A DNA stretch of 63,030 nt from Bacteroidota bacterium (GTDB taxonomy: Bacteria > Bacteroidota > Bacteroidia > Bacteroidales > UBA4417), in NCBI GenBank assembly GCA_022711175.1, contig JAKLFM010000013.1:1-63030 (forward strand). The letters run 5' to 3'. This document shows, piece by piece, positions 34,243-43,713 of the stretch. Made by a program: the position numbers and the translations under genes. The notes beneath the pieces were generated by a model. It worked only from the letters and a program-made list of their open reading frames with translations. It made no database searches and was not told the DNA's origin. Position 1 is the stretch's first letter. Each line of letters begins with the position of its first letter.

Positions 34243-34530
34243 ATGATTATGAGAACCGAATTTGACGCATCAAAAGAATACAGTGAATTGCTTCGCACAT
34301 CACAGTGGCTCAATAAGAGGAAGCAGATCCTCAAAAGAGATAATTACCGTTGCTGCAATTGTGGTTCATCTTACGGCCTTGAAGTTCATCACCGCCAGTA
34401 CCATATTAAAAAACGCACAAACGGTTACCACAAACCTTGGGAATACAGCGATAATAATCTTGTTACTCTCTGCGCTCGTTGCCATCAGGTTGGCCATAAC
34501 AATTACAAAATCCCTGTCTTCACTGTCTAA
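34243..34530 (+). CDS. HNH endonuclease
   Basis: A 95-aa small nuclease. It has a CxxC zinc knuckle in YRCCNCGSS, the HH of GLEVHHRQYH as the catalytic His, and the closing YSDNNLVTLCARCHQVGH with the second CxxC. The single-domain HNH is short and likely nicks or cuts DNA. It lies in the same orientation between the NTF2-like protein and the coiled-coil gene; it may be stand-alone cargo. Confidence 0.88.
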   Translation: MIMRTEFDASKEYSELLRTSQWLNKRKQILKRDNYRCCNCGSSYGLEVHHRQYHIKKRTNGYHKPWEYSDNNLVTLCARCHQVGHNNYKIPVFTV

Positions 34531-34539
34531 TATTACGAT

Positions 34540-34585
34540 AACCAATAACCATTAACCAATAACCATTAACCAATAACCAATTAAC
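34540..34585. repeat. Short tandem repeat
   Basis: AACCAATAACCATT is repeated about three times in tandem between the HNH gene and the next ATG. It is a 14-bp unit prone to slippage and could vary leader length and expression of the coiled-coil gene. Confidence 0.75.
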
Positions 34586-34594
34586 CTTATTATC

Positions 34595-35161
34595 ATGAGC
34601 TGGTTTTCAAAATTCTTCGGTACTCCTGGCAATGATGATTCATTATTGAATAATCAGGGAATTACTTCAAATTCAGAGAACGATGTTAACGTTCTCGAAG
34701 ATTTATTCGTCAACAGAAATGCCCCTGTTGTGGAAAACGATAAAGAAGGTAAATACAGTATCAAGGCATACCTTGAGCAGGATTTCTTTCACAAGGGTTA
34801 CAATGACGGTTACGACTATCATTCAGTCGAGGTACTCGATAATAAGATCAATGGGCTGAAGTCCGATTTCCGCTACAATCTTTCACAGAAAATTGACCAG
34901 GCCCGGGCTGATATTGTGGAACTTGAAAACCATAAGATCGACGTTGAAGGCATGTCGCAGCGTATGGTCAAACAACTTGACAATCGAATTGCAGCATTAC
35001 GCTCTGTTATGAACGAACTGGAGTCCGAGATTGCCATGTCGGCACTTGACGAAGGCAGTGCAATGATTAGCATTCATCAGTACCGTGATGGTTATATACG
35101 CGGCACCGAAGCTTACCAGTCCGAAAAATTCATCGCCGGTAGCACTGGCCTATTCAATTAA
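34595..35161 (+). CDS. Coiled-coil protein partnered with DUF4407 membrane protein
   Basis: A 188-aa cytoplasmic protein, unrecognised. Residues ~75-155 form long helices with heptad-like spacing (DFRYNLSQKIDQARADIVELENHK, then QRMVKQLDNRIAALRSVMNELES; each is a segment, not the whole helix). The flanks contain two similar motifs, HKGYNDGYDYHS and QYRDGYIRGTEAY. It ends 18 bp before the membrane protein gene, suggesting a two-component complex. Possibly a defence pair; no enzymatic motif. Confidence 0.72.
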   Translation: MSWFSKFFGTPGNDDSLLNNQGITSNSENDVNVLEDLFVNRNAPVVENDKEGKYSIKAYLEQDFFHKGYNDGYDYHSVEVLDNKINGLKSDFRYNLSQKIDQARADIVELENHKIDVEGMSQRMVKQLDNRIAALRSVMNELESEIAMSALDEGSAMISIHQYRDGYIRGTEAYQSEKFIAGSTGLFN

Positions 35162-35179
35162 CCCTTTAAAACAGATACC

Positions 35180-36169
35180 ATGTTAAAAATCAGTTGTTAT
35201 ATCACAGGTGATGACTACAATATGCTGAAAGCAGATACACCTGAAAGCAGGAAAAAAGTTAAGTCTCTGTCTTCAGTATTATTTATACCGGTCATCGTAT
35301 GGCTTTTCAGCGGTTATCTAATGGTTACCCAAGTGCTTCAAGGCTCACCCTCATCAGGGCTTATCGTTGGTTTTCTCATGGGATTTATTGTGTTCCTGCT
35401 CGAAAAGAATATTATTATGGCACATGGTAGTACTTCCATACTCATTTTCAGAATTTGCCTTGGAACAGTCATTGCCTTAATTGGTGCAATATGTATCGAT
35501 GAGGTCATGTTTAAAAATGATATCGATCGCAAGCTTGCTGAAATGAATAGGAGTGATGTGGAATCTGATCGTGCAAAAGTAGATGAAAGATTTGCTTCGT
35601 TCATTAAGGCTAAAGAGTCCGAAGTTACTGGAAAATTTCAGGTCTGGCAGAATGCACTCGTCGAGGCCAGAAGAGAAGCCGACGCATCCGGGGGAACCGG
35701 CAGGAGAGGAGTTGGTCCCGTTACCCAAATGAAACTTGCTATGGCTTCATCATTTCAGCAGGATTACGAAAAGTCTAAATCTGAACTTGAGGCAATTACT
35801 AGAAAACTTGAAAGCGAACGTGATTCTGCAGGAAATTTGGTAACTGCATCACTTAATAATAATGCGCTGCTTATACGCATCAAGGCACTGTTCCGTTTGG
35901 TGTTTACCGACTGGGGCATGGGCATCATCTATTGTTTGTTTACACTCTTCCTGTTCTTCCTTGAATTCCTGGTTGTTTTTCTCAAGAATTCATGGCCGCA
36001 AACCAATTACGAACGCCGTTTAGAACTCATTGAAGAAATTGGGAAAAAACGGATGGAGAAAATCCTGTTAAATGACCTGAATCATTTTGAATCAGGCAGG
36101 GTTTATCCTGCTTGCAGGTCAGCAATGAATTTGATTGAAAAAACAAATTCATCTTCAGTTTTCAATTGA
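35180..36169 (+). CDS. DUF4407-like membrane protein
   Basis: A 329-aa protein with two hydrophobic pairs, residues ~30-65 (VLFIPVIVWLFSGYLMV and IVGFLMGFIVFLLE) plus ~80-105, a long charged coiled coil (~115-225), and a last helix near 245-265 (GIIYCLFTLFLFFLEFLVVFL). This is the DUF4407 layout of TM-coil-TM. The coil would project into the cytoplasm, where the upstream coiled-coil protein could bind. Molecular role unknown; members occur among mobile and defence genes. Confidence 0.8.
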   Translation: MLKISCYITGDDYNMLKADTPESRKKVKSLSSVLFIPVIVWLFSGYLMVTQVLQGSPSSGLIVGFLMGFIVFLLEKNIIMAHGSTSILIFRICLGTVIALIGAICIDEVMFKNDIDRKLAEMNRSDVESDRAKVDERFASFIKAKESEVTGKFQVWQNALVEARREADASGGTGRRGVGPVTQMKLAMASSFQQDYEKSKSELEAITRKLESERDSAGNLVTASLNNNALLIRIKALFRLVFTDWGMGIIYCLFTLFLFFLEFLVVFLKNSWPQTNYERRLELIEEIGKKRMEKILLNDLNHFESGRVYPACRSAMNLIEKTNSSSVFN

Positions 36170-36280
36170 TGGTTTGAATTCTGGATTATTTTTATTAACC
36201 CTATAAATCAAATATCAATTGATGCATAATGGTACCAAATATATTTAGTAATTTGCAACAATAAATTTAAAAGCATAGAA

Positions 36281-36772
36281 ATGAATCAATACTTTGCAGT
36301 TAAACAAAATTTCGAATATAACGAATTTGATGATCATACGAGAGCAATAGAATCAGGTGACTGGTTATTTATTATCACTCACGATTACGTTCCTGGTTTA
36401 TTTATTAAGGTTGATGACTTTAGGTTTATAAATCAAGGAGATTCTTACACAGAGCGAAAAATAAGATTTAATGGTTGGGCTGCATCCATTGATTCAATCA
36501 GAGATAATCAGAATCTATATTCATTCAGGGCAGATTTTAGATTTATTGCTCCTGATGGTAGGATTAGACGCATAGACATAGGGAATTATACTGGATATAA
36601 AAATATAATTCAGTCTATGAAAAAACTGATAGAGTTAAGTAAATTTCAAAATTGGGAACAATATGATATTATGATTGAAAATGAAAAGTTAAAAACAATA
36701 AATCAGACCCTACTCACTGAAATCGAAGAATTAAAGATTTTAATTGAAAAGTTACAAAATGGAGATAAATAA
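36281..36772 (+). CDS. Hypothetical protein upstream of the retron
   Basis: A 163-aa protein without signal peptide. The first ~120 residues are beta-rich (GDWLFIITHDYVPGLFIKVDDFRF, then DFRFIAPDGRIRRIDIGNYTG), and the last ~35 form a leucine-rich helix (IENEKLKTINQTLLTEIEELKIL) typical of a coiled coil. It ends 30 bp before the retron ncRNA. It could be a retron accessory or an independent cargo gene; no family is recognised. Confidence 0.7.
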   Translation: MNQYFAVKQNFEYNEFDDHTRAIESGDWLFIITHDYVPGLFIKVDDFRFINQGDSYTERKIRFNGWAASIDSIRDNQNLYSFRADFRFIAPDGRIRRIDIGNYTGYKNIIQSMKKLIELSKFQNWEQYDIMIENEKLKTINQTLLTEIEELKILIEKLQNGDK

Positions 36773-36802
36773 CAACCTATAACAATTTAATTAGTTCTTT
36801 GA

Positions 36803-37025
36803 AAGCCCGCTGCAAGATATTGATTTGTGCCAACTGGATTCCATCGCAAGATGGTTTCAGATCGGTTGGTGTCTCGGAGTAATCCGGGGTGAATGTTTCT
36901 TCGGTGATTGCTGACTCAACGATTATGACTGGGCTGGTGATTACTTATAACATTGTTATGATTAGTATTATTGATGGTTTAATTGATAGTATTAATTCAT
37001 AAACAAAGAATAATGCAGCGGGCTT
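36803..37025 (+). ncRNA. Retron msr-msd non-coding RNA
   Basis: A perfect 12-bp inverted pair, AAGCCCGCTGCA (36803-36814) and TGCAGCGGGCTT (37014-37025), encloses ~200 nt and ends 19 bp before the reverse transcriptase ATG, as a1/a2 repeats do in retrons. Inside, the msr-like half folds into CCATC-GCAA-GATGG within a CCAAC/GTTGG stem, and into CGGA-GTAA-TCCG. The AT-rich msd-like half has ATAAC-ATT-GTTAT. Exact msr/msd borders and the branching G cannot be fixed by eye. Confidence 0.85.
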
Positions 37026-37044
37026 CAACGAACTATCTTATAAA

Positions 37045-38622
37045 ATGAAACTTACAAAGGAACAGATAGAACAGATAAGAATTGCATTTCAAAAAATGCA
37101 ATCGAGGGAAGATTTATTAGCCGTTTTGAATATTGCAAAAACGTTTATCTATGGTGAAAAAGTCATCCCCTTTAAATTAAATCAACTCACTTACTATTCC
37201 AATCCTAAACTAGGTGGTAAGAGATATACAGATTTTAAAATCAGGAAGAAATCTGGTGCAACTCGGAATATTCATGCTCCCGTTAAAGGCCTTAAATCAC
37301 TTCAAAGTGCGTTAAATTTGATTTTACAATGCGTTTTCGAGCCTCATAGTGCTGCAATGGGATTTGTTCAGGGTAAATCCATAGTCGATAATGCCAAACT
37401 ACATACAGGGAACCACTATGTATATAATATTGATTTAAAAGATTTCTTCCCGTGCATTGATCAGGCCAGGGTATGGAAGTGTTTCCAACTTGAACCTTTT
37501 TTATTGGATAGTAAAGAGCCACTATCACCTTTACAAGTTTCTGAAGATCCTGAGATTAAATATTGGACTTTGGCTGACAATACTGTCGAAAAAACCATTA
37601 ATGATAAATTATGGAAGTTATCATTCGATGGTTATCGGTTTTCACAAGGTAACTTCAAATTGAATTTGAAAGATGGTGGTGTAATTTTATACCGCATAGA
37701 GAAAATAAAGAATTCTGATTCGCAGGGTTCTATAACGGTCTTTATTGACAAAAGTAAGTTTAATCAGGTTAAGGATATTGCAAACCAAACGGCACGAGAA
37801 CGTAACTTGGATTTAAGTTTTACTCTAAGATATATTGTTTGGCAATTAATAGAAAGTCATCAGAAAAGGCTTCATGATAAAAACTCAAGAATTAGGCTTG
37901 CTAATATGTTAGCTGCTATCTGTTGCACCGAAATGGACGTTGAACGGGAAAACCAGGCTGGAGAATGGGTAACTGTTAAGCGTAATGTATTACCGCAGGG
38001 CGCTCCAACATCTCCTATAATAACCAATATTGTTTGTCAGCGCTTGGACTTTTTACTAACAGGTGTCGCTCAACGATTTGGTTTAAAATACAGCCGGTAT
38101 GCCGATGATATAACATTTAGTTCTATGCATAATGTTTTTCAGAATAACAGTAATTTCATCAACGAGTTACATCGCATCATTAAAGATCAGGGCTTTCACA
38201 TCAATGAAAAAAAGACAAGGTTACAGAAGGAGGGATTTAGAAAAGAAGTTACTGGATTACTCGTTCACGGCAAAGTTAATGTACAGAAGCGCTACATTAA
38301 GCAATTACGCATGTGGCTTTATTACTGGGAAAGATATGGTTACGAAAGAGCCTCTGGTTTCTTTATGCACCAATACATTGCTGATAAAGGGCACACACTA
38401 AAAGGTAAACCTGACATGGCTAATGTTATCTCTGGGAAGCTGGAATATTTGAAGATGGTAATAGGCAATGATACTGAAACTTATAAAAAATTAAATTCTC
38501 GTTTTATTAGCTTGACTTCTCATGAAGTTCAAGTGAAAAAGAAAGATAAAATGCTTGATCTGGTTTTGAAAATCTTATTTACCAAAGGTTTGGATGAAGC
38601 GATGAATTATTACAACCCTTAA
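37045..38622 (+). CDS. Retron-type reverse transcriptase
   Basis: A 525-aa RNA-directed DNA polymerase. Motifs are IRKKSGATRNIHAP (RT0-2), NIDLKDFFPCI (motif A), NVLPQGAPTSP (motif B), RYADDITFS (YADD, 352-355) and the retron-specific VTG (402-404), followed by thumb helices. It is ~200 residues longer than most retron RTs because ~110 extra residues separate motifs A and B (from QLEPFLLDSKEP to the helix before NVLPQG). It makes msDNA from the ncRNA encoded just upstream; the complex usually guards an effector. Confidence 0.93.
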   Translation: MKLTKEQIEQIRIAFQKMQSREDLLAVLNIAKTFIYGEKVIPFKLNQLTYYSNPKLGGKRYTDFKIRKKSGATRNIHAPVKGLKSLQSALNLILQCVFEPHSAAMGFVQGKSIVDNAKLHTGNHYVYNIDLKDFFPCIDQARVWKCFQLEPFLLDSKEPLSPLQVSEDPEIKYWTLADNTVEKTINDKLWKLSFDGYRFSQGNFKLNLKDGGVILYRIEKIKNSDSQGSITVFIDKSKFNQVKDIANQTARERNLDLSFTLRYIVWQLIESHQKRLHDKNSRIRLANMLAAICCTEMDVERENQAGEWVTVKRNVLPQGAPTSPIITNIVCQRLDFLLTGVAQRFGLKYSRYADDITFSSMHNVFQNNSNFINELHRIIKDQGFHINEKKTRLQKEGFRKEVTGLLVHGKVNVQKRYIKQLRMWLYYWERYGYERASGFFMHQYIADKGHTLKGKPDMANVISGKLEYLKMVIGNDTETYKKLNSRFISLTSHEVQVKKKDKMLDLVLKILFTKGLDEAMNYYNP

Positions 38623-38634
38623 ATCTCAATTAAC

Positions 38635-39372
38635 ATGGCGCAAGACAAGACCAGTCTCGAAAAACTATTACTTTTTATTAACGAAATTGCCAATACGAAA
38701 GGTAATGAATGGTTTAGAACAAAACTTGTTACTCTGATAGATTCGAGCACAGAACACAATATTGGTAATTATGCTGAAGAAGCAATTAAAATCATTGAAG
38801 ATATAAACAGAACTAGATATTATCTTAAATACATTGATAGATCATATTGGTCTGAAGGTCTTAATTTTTACTCAGCCATCAAATATCCTGAATTAAAAAT
38901 AAATTTAATAGGCGACTACAAAGAGATGAAAATTGCAGAAATGCAGAATGATATAATTGAATTCACAAGGCGTTTAGTAATGCAGATGGAAAATTGTGTT
39001 ACAGTAGCCTGTTCCTTATTAGATGCCCACTCAGTGATAAAATCAAATCCTGATAATTATATTGTTGGAAACAGTAATCTATTGGTTGGAGACTATTCAT
39101 TCTTTGAGCGTGATGGATCAAGCAAGCTTTTGAATAAAATTAACCTGCCTTCAAAGTTGCTATTTACTAAACAGTACTATAAATTGATTTATTCATTCAA
39201 CGACGCATCTGATATGATTACAATAAGAAATAAGTCTAGCCATCGAGGGGAGTTTTCTGAAAGAGAACAAAAAATTTGGGATTATGCTTTAAATAATGTT
39301 TTGGAGAAAAAAGCTGCTTATACGAATTGCTTCAATTCTATTATCAAAAATATTAAAATTCTTTATGAATAA
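38635..39372 (+). CDS. HEPN-like putative retron effector
   Basis: A 245-aa helical protein 12 bp after the RT. Near the C-terminus, ITIRNKSSHRGEF gives R198-N-x3-H203, an Rx4H motif typical of HEPN ribonucleases, within a helix pair. The N-terminal helices (LLLFINEIANTKG, YAEEAIKIIEDINRT) fit the HEPN bundle. HEPN proteins are common RNA-cleaving toxins. Position makes it the effector candidate of the retron. An 8-bp overlap couples it to the helicase gene. The HEPN call rests on one motif and helicity. Confidence 0.65.
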   Translation: MAQDKTSLEKLLLFINEIANTKGNEWFRTKLVTLIDSSTEHNIGNYAEEAIKIIEDINRTRYYLKYIDRSYWSEGLNFYSAIKYPELKINLIGDYKEMKIAEMQNDIIEFTRRLVMQMENCVTVACSLLDAHSVIKSNPDNYIVGNSNLLVGDYSFFERDGSSKLLNKINLPSKLLFTKQYYKLIYSFNDASDMITIRNKSSHRGEFSEREQKIWDYALNNVLEKKAAYTNCFNSIIKNIKILYE

Positions 39373-41581
39373 TTCACTCAAGATTGTATCAATGAATCTC
39401 CAGAATTACTATAAAGAAATCTCACTCAGCCCTGATCAGGAAGTGGCCCTGAGAAAGCTGGAATCTTTTCTCGAAGGACAGGGAAAGGTATTCATGCTCA
39501 AAGGTTTTGCCGGTAGCGGTAAAACCACTATTCTGCAAGGATTAGTAGAATATCTCGAAGCAGTCGAAATAGGATTCATGTTAATGGCACCCACCGGCAG
39601 GGCTGCAAAAGTGATCAGGGAAATAACTAAACAGGAGGCCTTAACCGTTCATAAGTCCATATACAGCTTTGAGAATTTTGAGGAAATCGCGGAAGGCGAT
39701 TCATTCTTCTACTACTATAAGCTTCGTAATAATGTGGATGTAGCCGGTAAAATTTTCATTATTGATGAGGCCTCCATGATTTCCGACGCTAAAAGTGAAG
39801 GTGAGTTTTTTCGTTTTGGTTCGGGACATCTGCTTTCCGATCTGGTTTCATTCACACGGGTCACCGAACAAAATGTAAACTCCAAGATCATCTTTGTCGG
39901 TGACCCCTGCCAGTTGCCGCCGGTGGGTGATAACAATTCGAAAGCATTCGATGCAGCATATCTCCTGGATAAATTCGACCTGCCTTCCGAAGAAACCGAA
40001 ATGAAGGAGGTAAAGCGCCAGGGTGGTGAAAGCGGCATTCTGAAAGCAGCCGCTAAAATTCGTAAAAGTATTTCGGCTGGCTTTTTCAACGACTTCAATT
40101 TACTATCCAACGGTAAGGATATTTTCAATCCCTCCTATGATTCATTCCTTGATACCTGGCAAGAGGTTTCAGGCCCCAAAATTATTATTGCCAGCAAAAA
40201 CAAGACCTGCCTCGACCTTAATCTGCAAATAAGAGAAAGAAGATTTGGGAGTGATGATTTACCTGTTCAGAAAAGTGATATTGTCATCATGGGAGGTAAT
40301 AATTACCGTAAAGGCATTTTTAATGGCGAGTTTGCAGTGGTAAATAAAGTCTGCGAAAGTACCACCCGCAGAACAGTAGCATTAAGAGGCAAGCCTCCTG
40401 TAACCCTTATTTGGCGAGATGTCGAATTGATATTCCCAGATGCCGAAAGCACCAATAGAATGGTAAGTGGAAAGATGCTTGAAAATTTCCTTTATGGCGA
40501 TAATTTCCTTAAACCCGAAGAAACCCAGGCGCTGTATGTTGATTTCAGAAACCGTCATGAAGAATTAAAACCCAGGACTGAAGAGTTTAAGGAAGCCATC
40601 ATGCAGGATGAATACTTCAATTGCCTGCTGATGAAATATGGCTACGCGGTTACATGCCATAAAGCACAGGGCGGCGAATGGGATAATGTATATACAGTGT
40701 GGGATAACGACAATACCGAGGGATTTGATTGTTTTGTGGATAAACAGCAGCGGGCAGGTAAAGCCAATAAAGATTTTTACCGTTGGGCATATACGGCTGT
40801 TACCAGGGCTTCAAATAAATTGTTCGCGCTGAATCCGCCATTTTTTAATTCCTATACCTCAATGTCATTCTTAGAAGCGGAGGTTATCAGTGCGCTGGAT
40901 GAGTTGACAGGCAGGCAGCTTCAGGTAGAGGAGATCATCCTGGATGATGAAATGCATCAACAATTGTCTCAGATGCATCTCCTGGAACAGCCGATTCAGT
41001 TACAGGATCATTTTATCAGGGTGCGGCATGCCGTCCGCAAACAGTTTATTGAATTGATTGGATGGGAGAAATTAGGGTACGAGATTCGTTACTACTTTAA
41101 AAGGGAACAGGATAAAACCGTTTTTAAGACATTTGTCAATGGGAAAAATGAATTTAAAAATCCCTTTTCACCACTTCCCGCTCTTTCTCCGAATGCCGCT
41201 TTCAATAGTGCAGTTTCCGAATTAATAAATCACCTTCCTAAAGTCAGCTTAAAAAGAAATACCCCTGAAACAATCATTGACAGGATTGAATTTGAATTTG
41301 ATCTGGAGGAAAAGTTTCCGTTTACAAGGATTTTGTTTGATGATATCTCATCGTTACTTGATGAAACCGGTATTGCCATAGAGTCAGTTGAACATCATGA
41401 TTACAGGGAACGATATACTTTTAAGCGGGACCTTGATTGTGCAATTCTTGATTTTGAATACAGGTCGAATGGTTTTTGGGGTAGGGTATTACCGGTCCTG
41501 AATAAATCAAATAGCCCGTCATTGATTTCAGATACCATGACAGCACTCAAAACACTTAAACAGGAAGATCATGCCATCTAA
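39365..41581 (+). CDS. RecD/Pif1-like superfamily 1 helicase
   Basis: About 738 aa from ATG 39365 (overlapping the HEPN-like stop); ATG 39392 is a possible alternative. SF1B motifs are GFAGSGKTT (Walker A), MAPTGRAAKV (Ia), IFIIDEASMIS (II), IIFVGDPCQLPPVG (III), and late VTCHKAQGGEWDNVY and WAYTAVTRAS (V/VI). The core is typical RecD2-like 5'-3' helicase. The last ~230 residues (from about 510) are an uncharacterised extension. The end overlaps the TPR gene by 11 bp, so helicase and TPR protein form a pair. Confidence 0.88.
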   Translation: MNNSLKIVSMNLQNYYKEISLSPDQEVALRKLESFLEGQGKVFMLKGFAGSGKTTILQGLVEYLEAVEIGFMLMAPTGRAAKVIREITKQEALTVHKSIYSFENFEEIAEGDSFFYYYKLRNNVDVAGKIFIIDEASMISDAKSEGEFFRFGSGHLLSDLVSFTRVTEQNVNSKIIFVGDPCQLPPVGDNNSKAFDAAYLLDKFDLPSEETEMKEVKRQGGESGILKAAAKIRKSISAGFFNDFNLLSNGKDIFNPSYDSFLDTWQEVSGPKIIIASKNKTCLDLNLQIRERRFGSDDLPVQKSDIVIMGGNNYRKGIFNGEFAVVNKVCESTTRRTVALRGKPPVTLIWRDVELIFPDAESTNRMVSGKMLENFLYGDNFLKPEETQALYVDFRNRHEELKPRTEEFKEAIMQDEYFNCLLMKYGYAVTCHKAQGGEWDNVYTVWDNDNTEGFDCFVDKQQRAGKANKDFYRWAYTAVTRASNKLFALNPPFFNSYTSMSFLEAEVISALDELTGRQLQVEEIILDDEMHQQLSQMHLLEQPIQLQDHFIRVRHAVRKQFIELIGWEKLGYEIRYYFKREQDKTVFKTFVNGKNEFKNPFSPLPALSPNAAFNSAVSELINHLPKVSLKRNTPETIIDRIEFEFDLEEKFPFTRILFDDISSLLDETGIAIESVEHHDYRERYTFKRDLDCAILDFEYRSNGFWGRVLPVLNKSNSPSLISDTMTALKTLKQEDHAI

Positions 41582-43070
41582 AGAGATCAAAGAACTGCGG
41601 CAATCCGGTAAGCTGGATGAAGCCCTGGCCATGGCAAAAGCTGAACTTGTTGCTCAGCCCGATAATATCTGGGCAAAACGGAATATCAGCTGGGTTTACT
41701 ATGATTATCTTAAACAAAATACATCACCGGAATCTTTCGATCACTTTTTATCATTGCTTACCGCGATCAGGGATCTGAATTTGCCTGCTGAAGAAAAAAT
41801 GTTGTTCGATCACCTCAGTTGGCAGATTGGTAGAATTGTCTTCAAAATACCTATTTCGGGAACAGATCAGCTTGGCAAAATAAAGCAGCTCCTCGAACTC
41901 ACGAAAGCCTTCTCTTTTACAAAACCATCAGAAGCCTATAGCTTTCTGTTTAAAGCATTTCATAAAGCATTGAAAGAGACTGATAGTTATCCCGATTTTG
42001 CCGACTGGTGGGATTTTTCAAATTTCAGAACCGAAGATTACCAAAAGGAGATACTGCCCGATAGCAAAGAAATAATGTCCATCGTCGAGCAGGGATATAT
42101 CACATACGCCAAACATCTCCTGCCTAAACAAATTCATGCAGGGGAGCTTGTTTTTAATAAAGAGAAAGCCTCAGCTTTTCTTCCGAAGCTAACGCAGTTA
42201 TCCGAACAGTATCCGCAATTCCAATACCCTCCATATTTCCAGGCAAAGCTTCTGTTGGCTTTAGGAGATAAGGAGGATGTCCTTTCCGCTATACTGCCGT
42301 TTGCTAAAAAAAAGAAAAACGATTTTTGGGTGTGGGAAGTCTTGGCGGATGCATACCCGAATGATGATGAAAAAGTATTTGCTTTCTACTGTAAGGCTTT
42401 AAGTTGCTATAGTCCGGAAGAGATGTTGGTCAGTCTTCGCCAAAAAATGGCTGCTTTATTCATCAGGCGGCAATTGTTTAATGAGGCCAGGACAGAAATA
42501 GATATGTTGGTGACTGCCAGAAATACTAAAGGTTGGAGGATCCCTTCTGAAGTGATTCAATGGCAGTCTGAGAATTGGTACACAAGCGCTGTTGCTTCAA
42601 AGAGCAATAAGAGCTTGTACTCTGAATACATTACTATTGCAGAAGGATTTTTATTTTCGGATGTCCCCGAAGAACCTGTCATTGTTGAATTTGTGAATTC
42701 CGATAAGAATATGTTAAACTTCATAGCATCAGAATCAAAGTTCGGTTTCTTTAAATATGACAGGTTCTTTAAGGATGTAAAGATCGGTGATGTATTAAAG
42801 GTTAGATTTCAAGGAGAGAATAAGGAAGGGCTTTACCATCTATATACAGCCATCAAGGTTGATGATAGCACTTTTAGAGATCAGTTTGTTAGACAGGTCT
42901 CAGGTGCTGTAAAAATATCTGAGGGAAAAGCTTTTGGGTTTTTGGATGATGTTTATATCCATCCTTCAATTGTAAAACGATTGAATCTTGCAGATGGCAT
43001 TCATATAGAGGGTATGGCAATCAAATCTTACAACCAGGATAAAAAGCAATGGGGCTGGAAATTAATCTAA
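41571..43070 (+). CDS. TPR-like protein with C-terminal cold-shock/OB-like domains
   Basis: A 499-aa protein. The N-terminal ~360 residues are helical repeats of TPR type (ELRQSGKLDEALAMAKAEL, NIWAKRNISWVYYDYLK, FWVWEVLADAYP). The C-terminal ~130 residues hold two beta-barrel-like segments, FIASESKFGFFKYDRFF and VSGAVKISEGKAFGFLDDVY followed by IHPSIVKRLNL, resembling cold-shock GFGF and VHPS motifs. It overlaps the helicase gene and is probably its nucleic-acid-binding or scaffold partner. The OB-like end recalls the response regulator at 19117. Confidence 0.78.
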   Translation: MPSKEIKELRQSGKLDEALAMAKAELVAQPDNIWAKRNISWVYYDYLKQNTSPESFDHFLSLLTAIRDLNLPAEEKMLFDHLSWQIGRIVFKIPISGTDQLGKIKQLLELTKAFSFTKPSEAYSFLFKAFHKALKETDSYPDFADWWDFSNFRTEDYQKEILPDSKEIMSIVEQGYITYAKHLLPKQIHAGELVFNKEKASAFLPKLTQLSEQYPQFQYPPYFQAKLLLALGDKEDVLSAILPFAKKKKNDFWVWEVLADAYPNDDEKVFAFYCKALSCYSPEEMLVSLRQKMAALFIRRQLFNEARTEIDMLVTARNTKGWRIPSEVIQWQSENWYTSAVASKSNKSLYSEYITIAEGFLFSDVPEEPVIVEFVNSDKNMLNFIASESKFGFFKYDRFFKDVKIGDVLKVRFQGENKEGLYHLYTAIKVDDSTFRDQFVRQVSGAVKISEGKAFGFLDDVYIHPSIVKRLNLADGIHIEGMAIKSYNQDKKQWGWKLI

Positions 43071-43187
43071 TAAATCTGCTGACCGCATCAACACTACGCC
43101 TTGAGCATGATGAGATTTAATCCAAAGGTTATTGTAAGTTATCTGGACAATATTATTAAGCCCAATTAAACATCTATCAATAAATCA

Positions 43188-43655
43188 ATGAAGGTCTTAG
43201 AGCAGAATTTAAAGAAATTTCGTTCTGTGCTCAAGTATTTGAACACATATCCGGAGGTTATCTCAGTTCTTAAGATTGGTAATCTCATAAAACCCGAAAA
43301 TCTCGACAATCATTACAAGGAATGGATTCATCTTGCCGATAGATTTGAAGGTATGGAGAAAGAGCATTTTAGTTCATGCTGGTTGCCAGTCGAAGAAGCT
43401 GCTTTTGATTTTTTTATTGATTTGGATGATGCAAACTTGCCTCTGTTTCAATGTACCTACATGTTTTATGAGCCATATGGCTACTTTAACACAGTTTTGT
43501 TTTCATCTATGCAGGAATTTTTGATGAATATTGAAAGTGGTGCCGACTTCAGCAAAATTGCATTTAATCATTTTCTTAATGTCTGTTATGATTTTAAAAA
43601 TATCCACCATAATAACGCTTTACCTTCATCGGCTCATGAAAATCCTGTAATATAA
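43188..43655 (+). CDS. Hypothetical protein
   Basis: A 155-aa acidic soluble protein, not recognised. Several aromatic-rich stretches (EEAAFDFFIDLDDANLPLFQC, split by DD) recall small immunity-type proteins, but nothing decides. It lies 117 bp after the TPR gene in the same orientation. Coding is supported by a clean frame, codon usage like its neighbours and an ATG after an AT-rich leader. Confidence 0.65.
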   Translation: MKVLEQNLKKFRSVLKYLNTYPEVISVLKIGNLIKPENLDNHYKEWIHLADRFEGMEKEHFSSCWLPVEEAAFDFFIDLDDANLPLFQCTYMFYEPYGYFNTVLFSSMQEFLMNIESGADFSKIAFNHFLNVCYDFKNIHHNNALPSSAHENPVI

Positions 43656-43713
43656 TATACGCCTGTCAGCTTGGCCCTCAATCATTACATGTACAAATCG
43701 AAAAACATCACCA

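Noticed and set aside
34540..34585. Possible CRISPR-like array
   Set aside because: The 14-bp unit repeats without spacers and there are no cas genes in the window; it is a simple tandem repeat.
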